Below are positions 1 to 8,073 of a DNA stretch of 64,000 nucleotides, one piece after another. Source of the stretch: Arcobacter arenosus (GTDB taxonomy: Bacteria; Campylobacterota; Campylobacteria; Campylobacterales; Arcobacteraceae); contig NZ_VANU01000007.1 in the NCBI RefSeq assembly GCF_005771535.1, positions 115,009 to 179,008 on the forward strand, written 5' to 3'. The first letter of the stretch is position 1, and every line of letters begins with the position of its first letter. The notes below the pieces were generated by a model that saw only the letters and a list, made by a program, of their open reading frames with translations, was not told the origin of the DNA and ran no database searches. A program made the translations under genes and the position numbers.

Positions 1-501
1 ATATGAATCTATTTCATAAGGTTGATAACTTATCTCACCTTTTAATAAATCATTAATAGTTACTTTACTGTCCGGTTCTTTAATTCTAACTGTAAAAGGT
101 GCATTACAATTTAAAACAGTCTCGTCAGATAAAGTTGAACAGAAACCATCATATCTAATAGGTTTATTTGCTTTTTTTGCTTCCTCTTTTAACTCATTTA
201 GTTTTTCTTCGGAACAAAAACATGAATAAGCTTCTTTTTTTGCCATTAACTGCATAATGATTTTTTGATGGTATTTCAAATTTTCACTTTGATAAACTAC
301 TCTTTCATGGTCAATTGAAAATAGATTTAAAAGTTCAAGTATCTCTTTTTCTATATTTTCAATATTGTTTTGTTTATCTGTATCATCAATGCTAATTAAT
401 AAAGGTTTGTCTAATTTTTTTGATAAGATATAATTAAATATACCAATTCTCAAAGTTTCAATATCTAAATGTTTAGTTGCGCTAACTCTAAATCTTACCA
501 A
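1..501 (-). CDS. gltX: Glutamyl-tRNA synthetase-like protein (GltX2 type), 3' part missing
   Basis: The visible 167 residues are the N-terminal part of a class I glutamyl/glutaminyl-tRNA synthetase; the rest lies beyond the left edge. Recognisable blocks are LRIGIFNYILSKKL, an IDDTDKQNNIENIEKEILELLNLF stretch (the family's IEDTD region, residues about 36-60) and CFCSEEKLNELKEEAKKANK. The start is a TTG at 501, one base after the stop of the M16 gene, so the two are translationally coupled. Odd point: the ATP-binding HIGH signature (family PSPTGxxHIGNLR) reads VSATKHLDIETLR here, so both the His and the Gly are gone. The family is sure; whether it still charges tRNA is not. Campylobacterota usually carry two GltX paralogues with different tRNA specificity, and this resembles the second. 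Confidence 0.85.
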   Translation of the reverse strand, partial: MVRFRVSATKHLDIETLRIGIFNYILSKKLDKPLLISIDDTDKQNNIENIEKEILELLNLFSIDHERVVYQSENLKYHQKIIMQLMAKKEAYSCFCSEEKLNELKEEAKKANKPIRYDGFCSTLSDETVLNCNAPFTVRIKEPDSKVTINDLLKGEISYQPYEIDSY

Positions 502-502
502 A

Positions 503-1795
503 CTATTTCCTTATAATAGAAAAAGATAATTTGTTAATCTCTTTGTGAGATTTAATATATTGATTTAAATCCTCAAGTTTTAAAGATTCTATTTTTTCAA
601 GTTCTTTTTGAGAATGGTCTTGTTCTAATCCCCTATAATAATTAGTAAAAGCTCTATTTAATCTACTTGATAAAGTTTCAGTTCGTAAAGGTTCACTACC
701 TAATAAAAATTTTTTAGCAGATTCTAGTTCCTCTTTTGTAACACCACTTTTAACAAAATCTTTAACTAACTCTTTTACAAGTTTAACAGCTTCATTTGCA
801 CTTTCATTTTTTGTTTGTAAGTAACCTGTAAAATAAGAGTGTGATTTATTTTGAGACACATAACCATATGCTGAATAAGCAAGTCCCCTTTTTACTCTTA
901 TCTCTTCCATCAGTCTAGAACCAAAACCACTTCCACCTAGTATAAAAGAAGCAACTTTTGCCATATATGAATTTTCATCTTTTACATCAACATAAAATGG
1001 ACTACCAAAATAAATATATGCTTGTTGAGTTTCTTTTTTTACAGTATTAGTTTGTGTTGTTTCATTAACTTTTATTTTTGTTAACTTATTTTTATTTTTA
1101 TTATTAAGAGCTTTTACAAGCTCTTTAATTTTACCTTCAATCTCATCAAAGTTAAAATCTCCACCCACAACAATAATAAGATTGTTTAAATCTAAAGACT
1201 TATCTAAAAAGTTTTTGATATCATTTAATTTAATTTTTGATATAGAGTCAATTGTACCAGATGATGGATTAGCTAAAGGAGTATCTTTAAAGATTATCTC
1301 TTTTAAGTTTTTACTAGCTAGGTAATCGTAATCGTTCTCTTTTCTCTTTAAAGAGCCACTTGTAATTGTTTTGATTTTTTCTAAAACTTTTTCATCGTAA
1401 TTAGGATCTTCCAAAAGATTTTTTAGAAGTTTAATAGCTTTTTCATGAACATCTTTAATAGAAGATAATTCAATTACAAAAGTTTCAAAACCAGTTGAAG
1501 CATTTAGTGATATAGCTGAGTTTTCTAATTTTTCTGCAAATTTTGTACTACCTAATTTTTTTGTACCTTCATTTAAAAGTTTAGCTGAAGTTGAAGCTAG
1601 GCCACTTATGTTATCTTGAATATATCCAGAGTTTTTAAATACTAACTGTAAGTTTAATATTGGAAGATTTTTGTTTTCTTCAAATACTACTGGAATATTT
1701 ACTCCTTTTATATTAATATGCTTTATGGTAGCAGCCATTAAAAATCCTTGTAAAAATAAAAATGTTAATAAAATTTTTGAAAAATATGTTTTCAT
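503..1795 (-). CDS. M16-family zinc-protease-like protein, zinc motif lost, exported
   Basis: 430 residues with a Sec signal peptide (KILLTFLFLQGFLMA, cut near residue 21). It has the two-lobe M16 (insulinase/PqqL/processing peptidase) fold signature: the C-terminal substrate-binding motif EEIRVKRGLAYSAYG at about 298-311 is intact. In the N-terminal lobe the HxxEH zinc site should follow GLA, but residues 65-78 read GLASTSAKLLNEGT with neither His nor Glu. It is therefore probably not a metalloprotease by itself. It could be the non-catalytic half of a heterodimer, a chaperone, or a peptide binder. It sits between mqnC (6 nt) and gltX (coupled), behind bamA, which suggests a periplasmic or envelope role. 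Similar proteins occur at this kind of locus in Campylobacter (annotated zinc protease). Confidence 0.85.
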   Translation of the reverse strand: MKTYFSKILLTFLFLQGFLMAATIKHINIKGVNIPVVFEENKNLPILNLQLVFKNSGYIQDNISGLASTSAKLLNEGTKKLGSTKFAEKLENSAISLNASTGFETFVIELSSIKDVHEKAIKLLKNLLEDPNYDEKVLEKIKTITSGSLKRKENDYDYLASKNLKEIIFKDTPLANPSSGTIDSISKIKLNDIKNFLDKSLDLNNLIIVVGGDFNFDEIEGKIKELVKALNNKNKNKLTKIKVNETTQTNTVKKETQQAYIYFGSPFYVDVKDENSYMAKVASFILGGSGFGSRLMEEIRVKRGLAYSAYGYVSQNKSHSYFTGYLQTKNESANEAVKLVKELVKDFVKSGVTKEELESAKKFLLGSEPLRTETLSSRLNRAFTNYYRGLEQDHSQKELEKIESLKLEDLNQYIKSHKEINKLSFSIIRK

Positions 1796-1801
1796 AAAAG
1801 G

Positions 1802-2872
1802 TTAAAACCTCTCTAATATCTCATATGCAGTGTTTCTTTTTGCTGGGTTTTCACCAACATCTCTTATAAGTTGTATCATTTCATCTTGATTCATACAATT
1901 AGTTGCACCTGCTGCTGCAACTACATTTTCTTCCATCATTGTAGAACCTAAGTCATTTGCTCCAAATTTTAGAGCCATTTGACCTATATAACTTCCTTGT
2001 GTTACCCATGAACTTTGAATATTAGGGAAATTATCTAAATAAAGTCTTGCAACTGCTAGTAATCTTAAATATCTATTTGATGATTGTGGTTTTAAATCTG
2101 GAATCTCATCTTTTAATTGTGTGTTATCACTTTGAAAAGACCACATAATAAAGGCTCTAAATCCATTTGTTTCATCTTGAAGTTTTCTAATCATTTCCCA
2201 ATGTTCAATAATCTCTTCATCTGTTTCAACTGTACCAAACATCATTGTTGCAGTTGTTTTCATTCCAATTGAGTGAGCTAGTTTATGTATTTCAATCCAC
2301 TCAGCAGCATCAATTTTTTTAGGAGCTATTATATCTCTAACTCTATCACTTAAAATTTCAGCACCAGCTCCTGGAATAGAACTTAATCCTTTAGCTTGTA
2401 ATCTTTTTAAAACTTCTAATTTTGAAATTTTTGATACTTTTGCAATAAAAGATATTTCTATTGCAGAAAAAGAGTGCAGGGTGATTTGTGGAAATTTAGT
2501 ATGAATATGCTCAACTAAATCCTCATAATAATCAATTTTTAAATTTGGGTGAACCCCACCTTGCATAAGAATTTGAGTACCACCTATAGCAAGTAGTTCT
2601 TCAATTTTTTTATCTATTTCATCATATGATAAAACATATGAGTCATCATCTTTTTTATGTCTATAAAAAGCACAAAACTTACAATCTACCCAACAAACAT
2701 TTGTATAATTTATATTTCTATCAACTACAAACGTTGTTACTTTTTTTGGATGTAATTGTTCTTTTTTTTGTGTTGCTAATTTCCCTAACTCAACTAAAGA
2801 AGCATTTTTTATTAAATCTAATGCTTCTTCATTACTTAGTCTTTTGTTTGCATAATCTATTTTTTTAACCAT
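1802..2872 (-). CDS. mqnC: Cyclic dehypoxanthinyl futalosine synthase MqnC (radical SAM)
   Basis: 356 residues. It carries the radical-SAM triad as C60-W-V-D-C64-K-F-C67 and the downstream glycine-rich SAM-contact segments (IGGTQILMQGG, SIPGAGAEILSDRVR, TTATMMFG). The size and the Cys-x3-Cys-x2-Cys arrangement fit MqnC, which closes the ring of dehypoxanthinyl futalosine in the futalosine route to menaquinone used by Campylobacterota. MqnE is the closest alternative, but MqnE usually differs in the region after the FeS motif. The ATG overlaps the bamA stop by one base (TAATG), so translation is coupled. Cytoplasmic. The plus-strand reading frame inside its 5' end is a shadow. Confidence 0.88.
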   Translation of the reverse strand: MVKKIDYANKRLSNEEALDLIKNASLVELGKLATQKKEQLHPKKVTTFVVDRNINYTNVCWVDCKFCAFYRHKKDDDSYVLSYDEIDKKIEELLAIGGTQILMQGGVHPNLKIDYYEDLVEHIHTKFPQITLHSFSAIEISFIAKVSKISKLEVLKRLQAKGLSSIPGAGAEILSDRVRDIIAPKKIDAAEWIEIHKLAHSIGMKTTATMMFGTVETDEEIIEHWEMIRKLQDETNGFRAFIMWSFQSDNTQLKDEIPDLKPQSSNRYLRLLAVARLYLDNFPNIQSSWVTQGSYIGQMALKFGANDLGSTMMEENVVAAAGATNCMNQDEMIQLIRDVGENPAKRNTAYEILERF

Positions 2873-5124
2873 TAGAATGTAGACCCTAAAGAAAATTCGA
2901 AATTTGATATATCATCAGTATCTTCATTATCAATTGGTTGAGCAAATATTAAAGTAAGTGGTCCAAATGGAGATACCCATTCAAATAAAGCACCAGTAGA
3001 AGATCTTTGAATATCATCAAAACCATCTTGTCCAATCATACCATAATCATAAAATAATCCCCATCTCATCTTCATATCTTCAATTAATGGGAAACTAACT
3101 TCAAAAGAGTTTGCCGCCATCATTTTATAAGGATCTTCAATAATACCATCATCATTGTTTGGTCCAAATGCATATGATTTATAACCTCTTAATGATTTAG
3201 TTCCACCTAAATATAATGAATCTCCTTGATTAATTTGTCCATTATCAATTAAAATTTTGGCTTGAAGTTTATATCTAAATATCCAATTTAAATCAAATTT
3301 ATCTTCTAATGAATAAAATGTTTTTAAATAAGATGAAGATTTAATATATTTTGAATCACCACCAAGCCCTGCATACTCTAATGAAGAACCAAGCTTAAAC
3401 CCTTCTGTCGGGTTATAATAATCATTAGTGTTGTCAAAACTAAAATATGGCGTTAATGAACTAGTAGTATACTCTTGATCCTCATAATATTTTTTTGTTG
3501 GATCAAATACAAATCCATCTTCATATGTATAATCTTCAGTAATCGAGTCAAATCTATATGTTAATCCAGCTCTTAAGTTTCTAATAATCTCTCGACCTAC
3601 TGTAACAGAAAAACCATTTGATTGTTTGTCTAAATCATAAACATCATTATTTATTTCTGTACTATCTGCATGTATTTCAATCTGTCCACTATATTTACTA
3701 TCTCTAATAGATGGGTTAGAAAGATTTATCGAAAAATCTTGTGTTTTTTCAGAGATATCTCCTGAAAATGAAAAACCAATACCTGAACCAAAAAGATTTT
3801 TCTCATTTAAAGATCCACTAAGCATAAATCCATCGTAAGAACCATATCCCCCACCAAGAATAATATTTCCTGTTGGAGCTTCTTTTACTTTTACAATAAT
3901 ATCCATAGTATCAGCAGAAACTCTTTTTTGTTCAATTGATACATCTTCAAAGAATCCACTTCTTCTTAGTTTATTTATCGAGTCATTGTAATCAGTTTGA
4001 TTGTATAAATCTCCTGGAGCTAAATAAACATTTCTTCTAATAACTCTATCTAGTGTTCTGCTGTTTCCTGAAATTTTAACATCTCTAATTGAAACAACAT
4101 CTCCTGGTATTACATTAAAAATAATATCTGCTGTTCCATTTTTTTCATCTTTTTTAATATCATAGTTAACTTGTGTAAAGGCATATCCTCGGTCAGCAAC
4201 CATATTTTTAATATAATTTGCATCACGTCTTAACATCTTAACATTGAAAACTTTATCTTTTTTTAGTTTTAATTCTGGATAGATATCTTTTGGGTCTAAA
4301 ATCTCTTGATTTAAATAAATTGTGATTGAATTAGTTTTATATTGAATCCCTTCATCTATATAAAAGTCTAGGTCTGCTTGATTTGAAGCAAAATCAACTT
4401 CTAGAAATGGATTTTGAACTTTGGCATCAAGATAACCATTTTCAAAATATAATTCTTGAATTCTTCTACTATCATATTGCAATTCTTCAGCTTTTAATTC
4501 ACCATCATTAAATATTGGCAACCAAGATAACATCTCTTGTTCTTTATTTGCAGTAACTTTTTCAAATTGACTTGATTCTAGATTTTTAGAACCAAAATAA
4601 TTTACTTTTTTGATAACTATCTCATCACCTTTGTTTACATTAAAAGTAACAGAAACAGCATCTTCACTTAAGTTTTCAATATCAACTTCAACAACTGAAT
4701 TAATATATCCTTCTTTTTCTAACTCTTTTAAAAGAGCTTCTTTAGAATCTTTTATTAGTTTTGTAGAATACATTCTACCTTTTTTAATACCAATTTGATT
4801 TTTTAGTACTTCAATATCATCTTCTCTTTGTTTATACCCTGTTATATCTACATTAGCAATGGAAGGTTTTTCTTTGAAAAGGATTTTTAGTTTTCCATTA
4901 TCAATTGATGCCGTAATATCATCAAAGTAGTTGTATTTATAAAACTCTTTTATTGCCTTATTAACTTTGTTTGGGTCTAATTCTTCCCCAATTCTAACTC
5001 CTAAAGTGTCATTTGCAATACTAGTAGAGATTTTTGTTAGGTTTACATATTCGATTGAAGTAATTTGCTCAGCTTGAAGCAGTGAAGCTAAAGCCATTGA
5101 AAATAAGATACTTTTTCTTTTCAC
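2872..5124 (-). CDS. bamA: Outer membrane protein assembly factor BamA
   Basis: Central component of the machinery that inserts beta-barrel proteins into the outer membrane. The N-terminal half (about 25-410) is five POTRA repeats, seen as recurring KILFKEKPS..VDITGYKQ and VSIRDVKISGNSRT type units. The C-terminal half is an Omp85 barrel ending in Phe, the usual barrel-insertion signal. I place the start at the GTG at 5124, not the longer ATG at 5157: AAGGAT lies 5 bases upstream and the product begins with a clean signal peptide (KRKSILFSMALASLLQA, cleaved before EQ). That gives 750 residues. First gene of the bamA-mqnC-M16-gltX run; divergent from tyrA. Confidence 0.95.
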   Translation of the reverse strand: MKRKSILFSMALASLLQAEQITSIEYVNLTKISTSIANDTLGVRIGEELDPNKVNKAIKEFYKYNYFDDITASIDNGKLKILFKEKPSIANVDITGYKQREDDIEVLKNQIGIKKGRMYSTKLIKDSKEALLKELEKEGYINSVVEVDIENLSEDAVSVTFNVNKGDEIVIKKVNYFGSKNLESSQFEKVTANKEQEMLSWLPIFNDGELKAEELQYDSRRIQELYFENGYLDAKVQNPFLEVDFASNQADLDFYIDEGIQYKTNSITIYLNQEILDPKDIYPELKLKKDKVFNVKMLRRDANYIKNMVADRGYAFTQVNYDIKKDEKNGTADIIFNVIPGDVVSIRDVKISGNSRTLDRVIRRNVYLAPGDLYNQTDYNDSINKLRRSGFFEDVSIEQKRVSADTMDIIVKVKEAPTGNIILGGGYGSYDGFMLSGSLNEKNLFGSGIGFSFSGDISEKTQDFSINLSNPSIRDSKYSGQIEIHADSTEINNDVYDLDKQSNGFSVTVGREIIRNLRAGLTYRFDSITEDYTYEDGFVFDPTKKYYEDQEYTTSSLTPYFSFDNTNDYYNPTEGFKLGSSLEYAGLGGDSKYIKSSSYLKTFYSLEDKFDLNWIFRYKLQAKILIDNGQINQGDSLYLGGTKSLRGYKSYAFGPNNDDGIIEDPYKMMAANSFEVSFPLIEDMKMRWGLFYDYGMIGQDGFDDIQRSSTGALFEWVSPFGPLTLIFAQPIDNEDTDDISNFEFSLGSTF

Positions 5125-5193
5125 AGTTATCCTTATTATGCTAAATATTTTAAGCATAAATGTATCTAAATAAACTTTATAGGATGGTTAAGA

Positions 5194-5199
5194 TATAAT
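5194..5199 (+). promoter_or_regulatory. Promoter -10 (TATAAT) for tyrA
   Basis: A perfect TATAAT preceded by AAGA, 36 bases before the tyrA TTG. No clear -35 box is visible, which is normal for the main sigma factor of this phylum. The same 110-base gap must also hold the divergent bamA promoter; a TATAAA on the minus strand (about 5175-5180) is the best candidate there. Confidence 0.6.
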
Positions 5200-5235
5200 C
5201 TCATCTCAAAAAAAATTATTTATAAGGTATGAAAT

Positions 5236-6066
5236 TTGAATATTGGTATTATAGGTTTAGGTTTAATGGGAGGTTCTTTTTCAAAGGCTCTTAAAAAATA
5301 TTCTATCTGTGACAAGGTATATGGATACGCAAGAACACCAAAAACAATAGAAAAAATTTTAGAATTAGATTTAGTAGATAGATTATTACCCCTTGATGAA
5401 TTAAAAAAAGAGTGTGATATTATTGTTTTAGCTATTCCAGTTGATTCAATAATTGGTTTAATGGATGATTTGAAAGATGTTGATGATAATACTACAATAA
5501 TAGATATGGGATCAACAAAAGAAATCATCGTAAAAAATATTCCTCAAGAAATAAGAAAAAATTTTGTTGCTGCTCACCCTATGACAGGAACGGAAAAATT
5601 TGGACCTGAGGCTGCAATAGATTATTTATATGAAGGTAAAGCAGTTGTTTTATGTGATTTAGAAGAAAATGATGAATTACATAAACAAAGAGCAATAGAT
5701 ATATTTCAACAAATTGGAATGAGAATTATATATATGAATTCAAAAGATCATGATATCCATGCTTGTTATATGTCTCATCTTCCTCACGCTATTTCATACT
5801 CCCTTGCAAATACAGTTATGAATCATGAAGACCCAAGATCAATTATAGCTTTAGCGGCAGGTGGATTTAAAGATATGAGTAGAATTGCAAAATCAAGCCC
5901 AGATATGTGGACTGATATTTTCAGACAAAATAGAAATAATCTTTTGAAATCGATTGATTTATTTGAAGAAAACATGAAAGATGTTAGGCAAATGATTGAG
6001 AAAGAGGATTATAAAAGTTTAAAAGAATGGATGAAAAAAGCTAACACACTACATGAAATACTGTAA
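5236..6066 (+). CDS. tyrA: Prephenate dehydrogenase TyrA
   Basis: 276 residues. Oxidatively decarboxylates prephenate to 4-hydroxyphenylpyruvate in tyrosine synthesis. The NAD-binding Rossmann turn GIIGLGLMGGS opens the protein. The family blocks DMGSTKE, AAHPMTGTEKFGP and SHLPHAISYSLAN follow in order, including the catalytic His of HPMTGTE. No chorismate mutase or ACT domain is attached. The start is TTG at 5236: the GXGXXG motif needs this frame, and AAGG lies 8 bases upstream, whereas the nearby ATG at 5229 is in another frame. It converges on folP; both stop codons lie inside one hairpin (see 6054-6083). Confidence 0.94.
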   Translation: MNIGIIGLGLMGGSFSKALKKYSICDKVYGYARTPKTIEKILELDLVDRLLPLDELKKECDIIVLAIPVDSIIGLMDDLKDVDDNTTIIDMGSTKEIIVKNIPQEIRKNFVAAHPMTGTEKFGPEAAIDYLYEGKAVVLCDLEENDELHKQRAIDIFQQIGMRIIYMNSKDHDIHACYMSHLPHAISYSLANTVMNHEDPRSIIALAAGGFKDMSRIAKSSPDMWTDIFRQNRNNLLKSIDLFEENMKDVRQMIEKEDYKSLKEWMKKANTLHEIL

Positions 6067-6083
6067 TTTATTACAGTATTTCA
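6054..6083. terminator. Bidirectional hairpin spanning both stop codons of tyrA and folP
   Basis: Perfect 13-bp inverted repeat TGAAATACTGTAA (6054-6066) against TTACAGTATTTCA (6071-6083) with a 4-base loop, TTTA. The tyrA TAA is the last three bases of the left arm and the folP TAA (read on the minus strand) is the first three of the right arm. Only four bases separate the two genes. Probably a shared terminator for convergent transcripts; U-tracts are weak. Confidence 0.7.
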
Positions 6084-6880
6084 GCACTATTTATTGCTTC
6101 AAAAACCTTTATAGCTTGGTAATGCTCTTTTACATCATGACATCTAATAATAGATGCTTCATTTTTAATAGATTCAAGATGGATTGCCAAGGTACCAGGT
6201 AATCTTTCTTCTATTGAAGTAGGGCAAATCATATTAATCATAGATTTTCTACTTGCTCCTACTAATAATTCATAACCAAAATGTTTGAAATATTTTAGAT
6301 TTTTTATTAGTTGTAAGTTATGATCAAGTGTTTTCCCAAAACCAATACCCACATCAAGAACAATATCTTTTATACCAAATTGTTTTGCTTTTTCAATTCT
6401 TTCTTTAAAAAAATCTTCAATATCTAAAATAACATTTTTATATTCAGGATTTTTTTGCATATTTAAAGGGTCATTTTGCATATGCATTATTACTGCTGTT
6501 GCATTGTATTTCGCAGTTATTTTACAAACTTCATCATTTTGAAGTCCCGTAATATCATTTACAATTTTAAAACCTCTATCTAAAGCATACTCTAAAACTT
6601 TTGGTTCATATGAATCTAAAGAAAATAATACTTTTTCATAAAGTTTTTGTTCATAGACTAAATCAATTATTGGTTTTACCCGTGATAGTTCTTCTTTTAT
6701 AGATACAGGTGCAGAACCTGGTCTACTAGAAACACCACCTAAATCTATTATTTTTGCCTTATCTTCAATCATCTGTTCTATTCTAATAATGGCATTTTTA
6801 CCTTCAAACCTACTATTTTGAAAAAATGAGTCTTCATTTGCATTTATGACACCCATTATTTTTGTTTTTGTATAATTCAT
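6071..6880 (-). CDS. folP: Dihydropteroate synthase FolP
   Basis: 269 residues. Joins p-aminobenzoate to dihydropterin pyrophosphate in folate synthesis; the sulfonamide target. The N-terminal pterin signature appears as MGVINANEDSFFQNSRF (family MGILNVTPDSFSDGG-like but diverged), then IDLGGVSSRPGSAPV, DITG, IVLDVGIGFGKT and the C-terminal SIIRCHDVKEH. Substitution of the usual NxTPDSF by NANEDSF is a divergence seen in Campylobacterota DHPS. The start overlaps the holB stop by 4 bases (ATGA), so it ends the rppH-lysC-hobA-holB-folP operon. Confidence 0.92.
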   Translation of the reverse strand: MNYTKTKIMGVINANEDSFFQNSRFEGKNAIIRIEQMIEDKAKIIDLGGVSSRPGSAPVSIKEELSRVKPIIDLVYEQKLYEKVLFSLDSYEPKVLEYALDRGFKIVNDITGLQNDEVCKITAKYNATAVIMHMQNDPLNMQKNPEYKNVILDIEDFFKERIEKAKQFGIKDIVLDVGIGFGKTLDHNLQLIKNLKYFKHFGYELLVGASRKSMINMICPTSIEERLPGTLAIHLESIKNEASIIRCHDVKEHYQAIKVFEAINSAEIL

Positions 6881-7512
6881 CTAAAATCTTTTTCTCTATT
6901 TAAAAGCATTAAAAGTAAAGTTGTTAAAACATTTATAGGTCTTGAGTTCAAATCTAATAGTTTAATTGATTTAGAAAATAATTCAAGTTCTTTTTGACTT
7001 AATTTAATTTTTTGAGAATTAACTTTAAATAAGATTGTTTCAACAATTTTTTTTGCATCATTTTTGTTAATTCTTTGATTCTCTTTTAAAAAAGCATATA
7101 ATTCTTTTAAATCTAATCTAGAAATATCCATATCAATTTCATTTCTTAATACACTTCTTTTTAAAAATTTATGGGGAATTCTCGAAAAAATAGTTGGTAA
7201 AATTGAAGATTTAGAATTTGTAATTATTATAAATACAATATTATTAGGTGGTTCTTCTAAAACTTTTAATAAAGAGTTTTGAGCTTCACTTCTAAAAGTT
7301 TTACCACAAAGAATTATATATTTCTTTTCATTTGATGAGATATAGGCTTCTTTAACAGCTAAATTTGCTTGAGCTAATAAGAATTCATCCTTTTCTTCAT
7401 TTCTAATAATTCTAACTTGATGTTTAGGATAATGACTAACTAAAGAGTTTAAAGTCTCTTCAATATCATTAACTATTAAAATATGTGGAGTTTCAATTCT
7501 ATTTTCTATCAT
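6877..7512 (-). CDS. holB: DNA polymerase III delta-prime subunit HolB
   Basis: 211 residues, shorter than the 330-residue E. coli protein. The delta-prime/clamp-loader signature is seen at about 95-115 as RSEAQNSLLKVLEEPPNN followed by VFIIITNSKSSILPTIFSRI (the TxxxxLLPTIxSRC sensor-1 region, without the Cys). No Walker A box, as expected for a delta-prime stator. Overlaps folP by 4 bases and abuts hobA (shared base at 7512). The position between hobA and folP matches Campylobacter gene order, which supports the call more than sequence alone. Confidence 0.82.
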   Translation of the reverse strand: MIENRIETPHILIVNDIEETLNSLVSHYPKHQVRIIRNEEKDEFLLAQANLAVKEAYISSNEKKYIILCGKTFRSEAQNSLLKVLEEPPNNIVFIIITNSKSSILPTIFSRIPHKFLKRSVLRNEIDMDISRLDLKELYAFLKENQRINKNDAKKIVETILFKVNSQKIKLSQKELELFSKSIKLLDLNSRPINVLTTLLLMLLNREKDFR

Positions 7513-8063
7513 TAATGCTCTACGTTAATTTCTGCAAAAAGTGCAGCATTTAAAGTTTTATCAAATAATCTAAACATTTGCAATAGTTTCATATCTAAAG
7601 CTTCATCACTTGTTTTTAAATTAAAAGCATCTTGTATCTCTTCATCAAAAATCCAAAGAAATGAGTTTTTTGAAAATTTAGGTAAATTAGCTCTTATATC
7701 ATTACTTTTACCAATATACCAAAAACAATAGCCATTTGGAAAAGAGATATTTAACATATCTTTTATAAAACTAATATCATCTTCAGTTTTTAAATCATCT
7801 AAATCTTTATAGAATGATTTAAAATTGTAAAAGGGCAAAAATGGTCTATTTTTTCTATTTGAATTTAGATTAGTTAAAATATATTTTAAGAACCAATCTC
7901 TTTCACTATCTGTAATAATAAGAACAGAACACCCTTTTTCAAATATATTTATTATAGATTTAGAAACTAGAGGAACCCATTCATATTTTTTTTCCTCTAG
8001 CCAAGGGGAGATAAGTCTATCTTCCCTAATAGTATCCACTGTCCAATTTAAAAACTCTTGCAC
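7512..8063 (-). CDS. hobA: HobA, DnaA-binding initiation factor
   Basis: 183 residues. HobA is a Campylobacterota-specific scaffold that binds DnaA domain I-II and promotes its assembly at oriC (a structural analogue of DiaA with a SIS-like fold). The family opening is clear: a W-T-x-D-T-I-R segment followed by SPWLEEKKYEWVPLVSKSI, then a C-terminal FNLKTSDEALDMKLLQMFRLFDKTLNAALFAEINVEH. Lies between lysC and holB as in Campylobacter. Its presence is among the best phylum markers in the window. Confidence 0.88.
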   Translation of the reverse strand: MQEFLNWTVDTIREDRLISPWLEEKKYEWVPLVSKSIINIFEKGCSVLIITDSERDWFLKYILTNLNSNRKNRPFLPFYNFKSFYKDLDDLKTEDDISFIKDMLNISFPNGYCFWYIGKSNDIRANLPKFSKNSFLWIFDEEIQDAFNLKTSDEALDMKLLQMFRLFDKTLNAALFAEINVEH

Positions 8064-8073
8064 TATTTACTAC

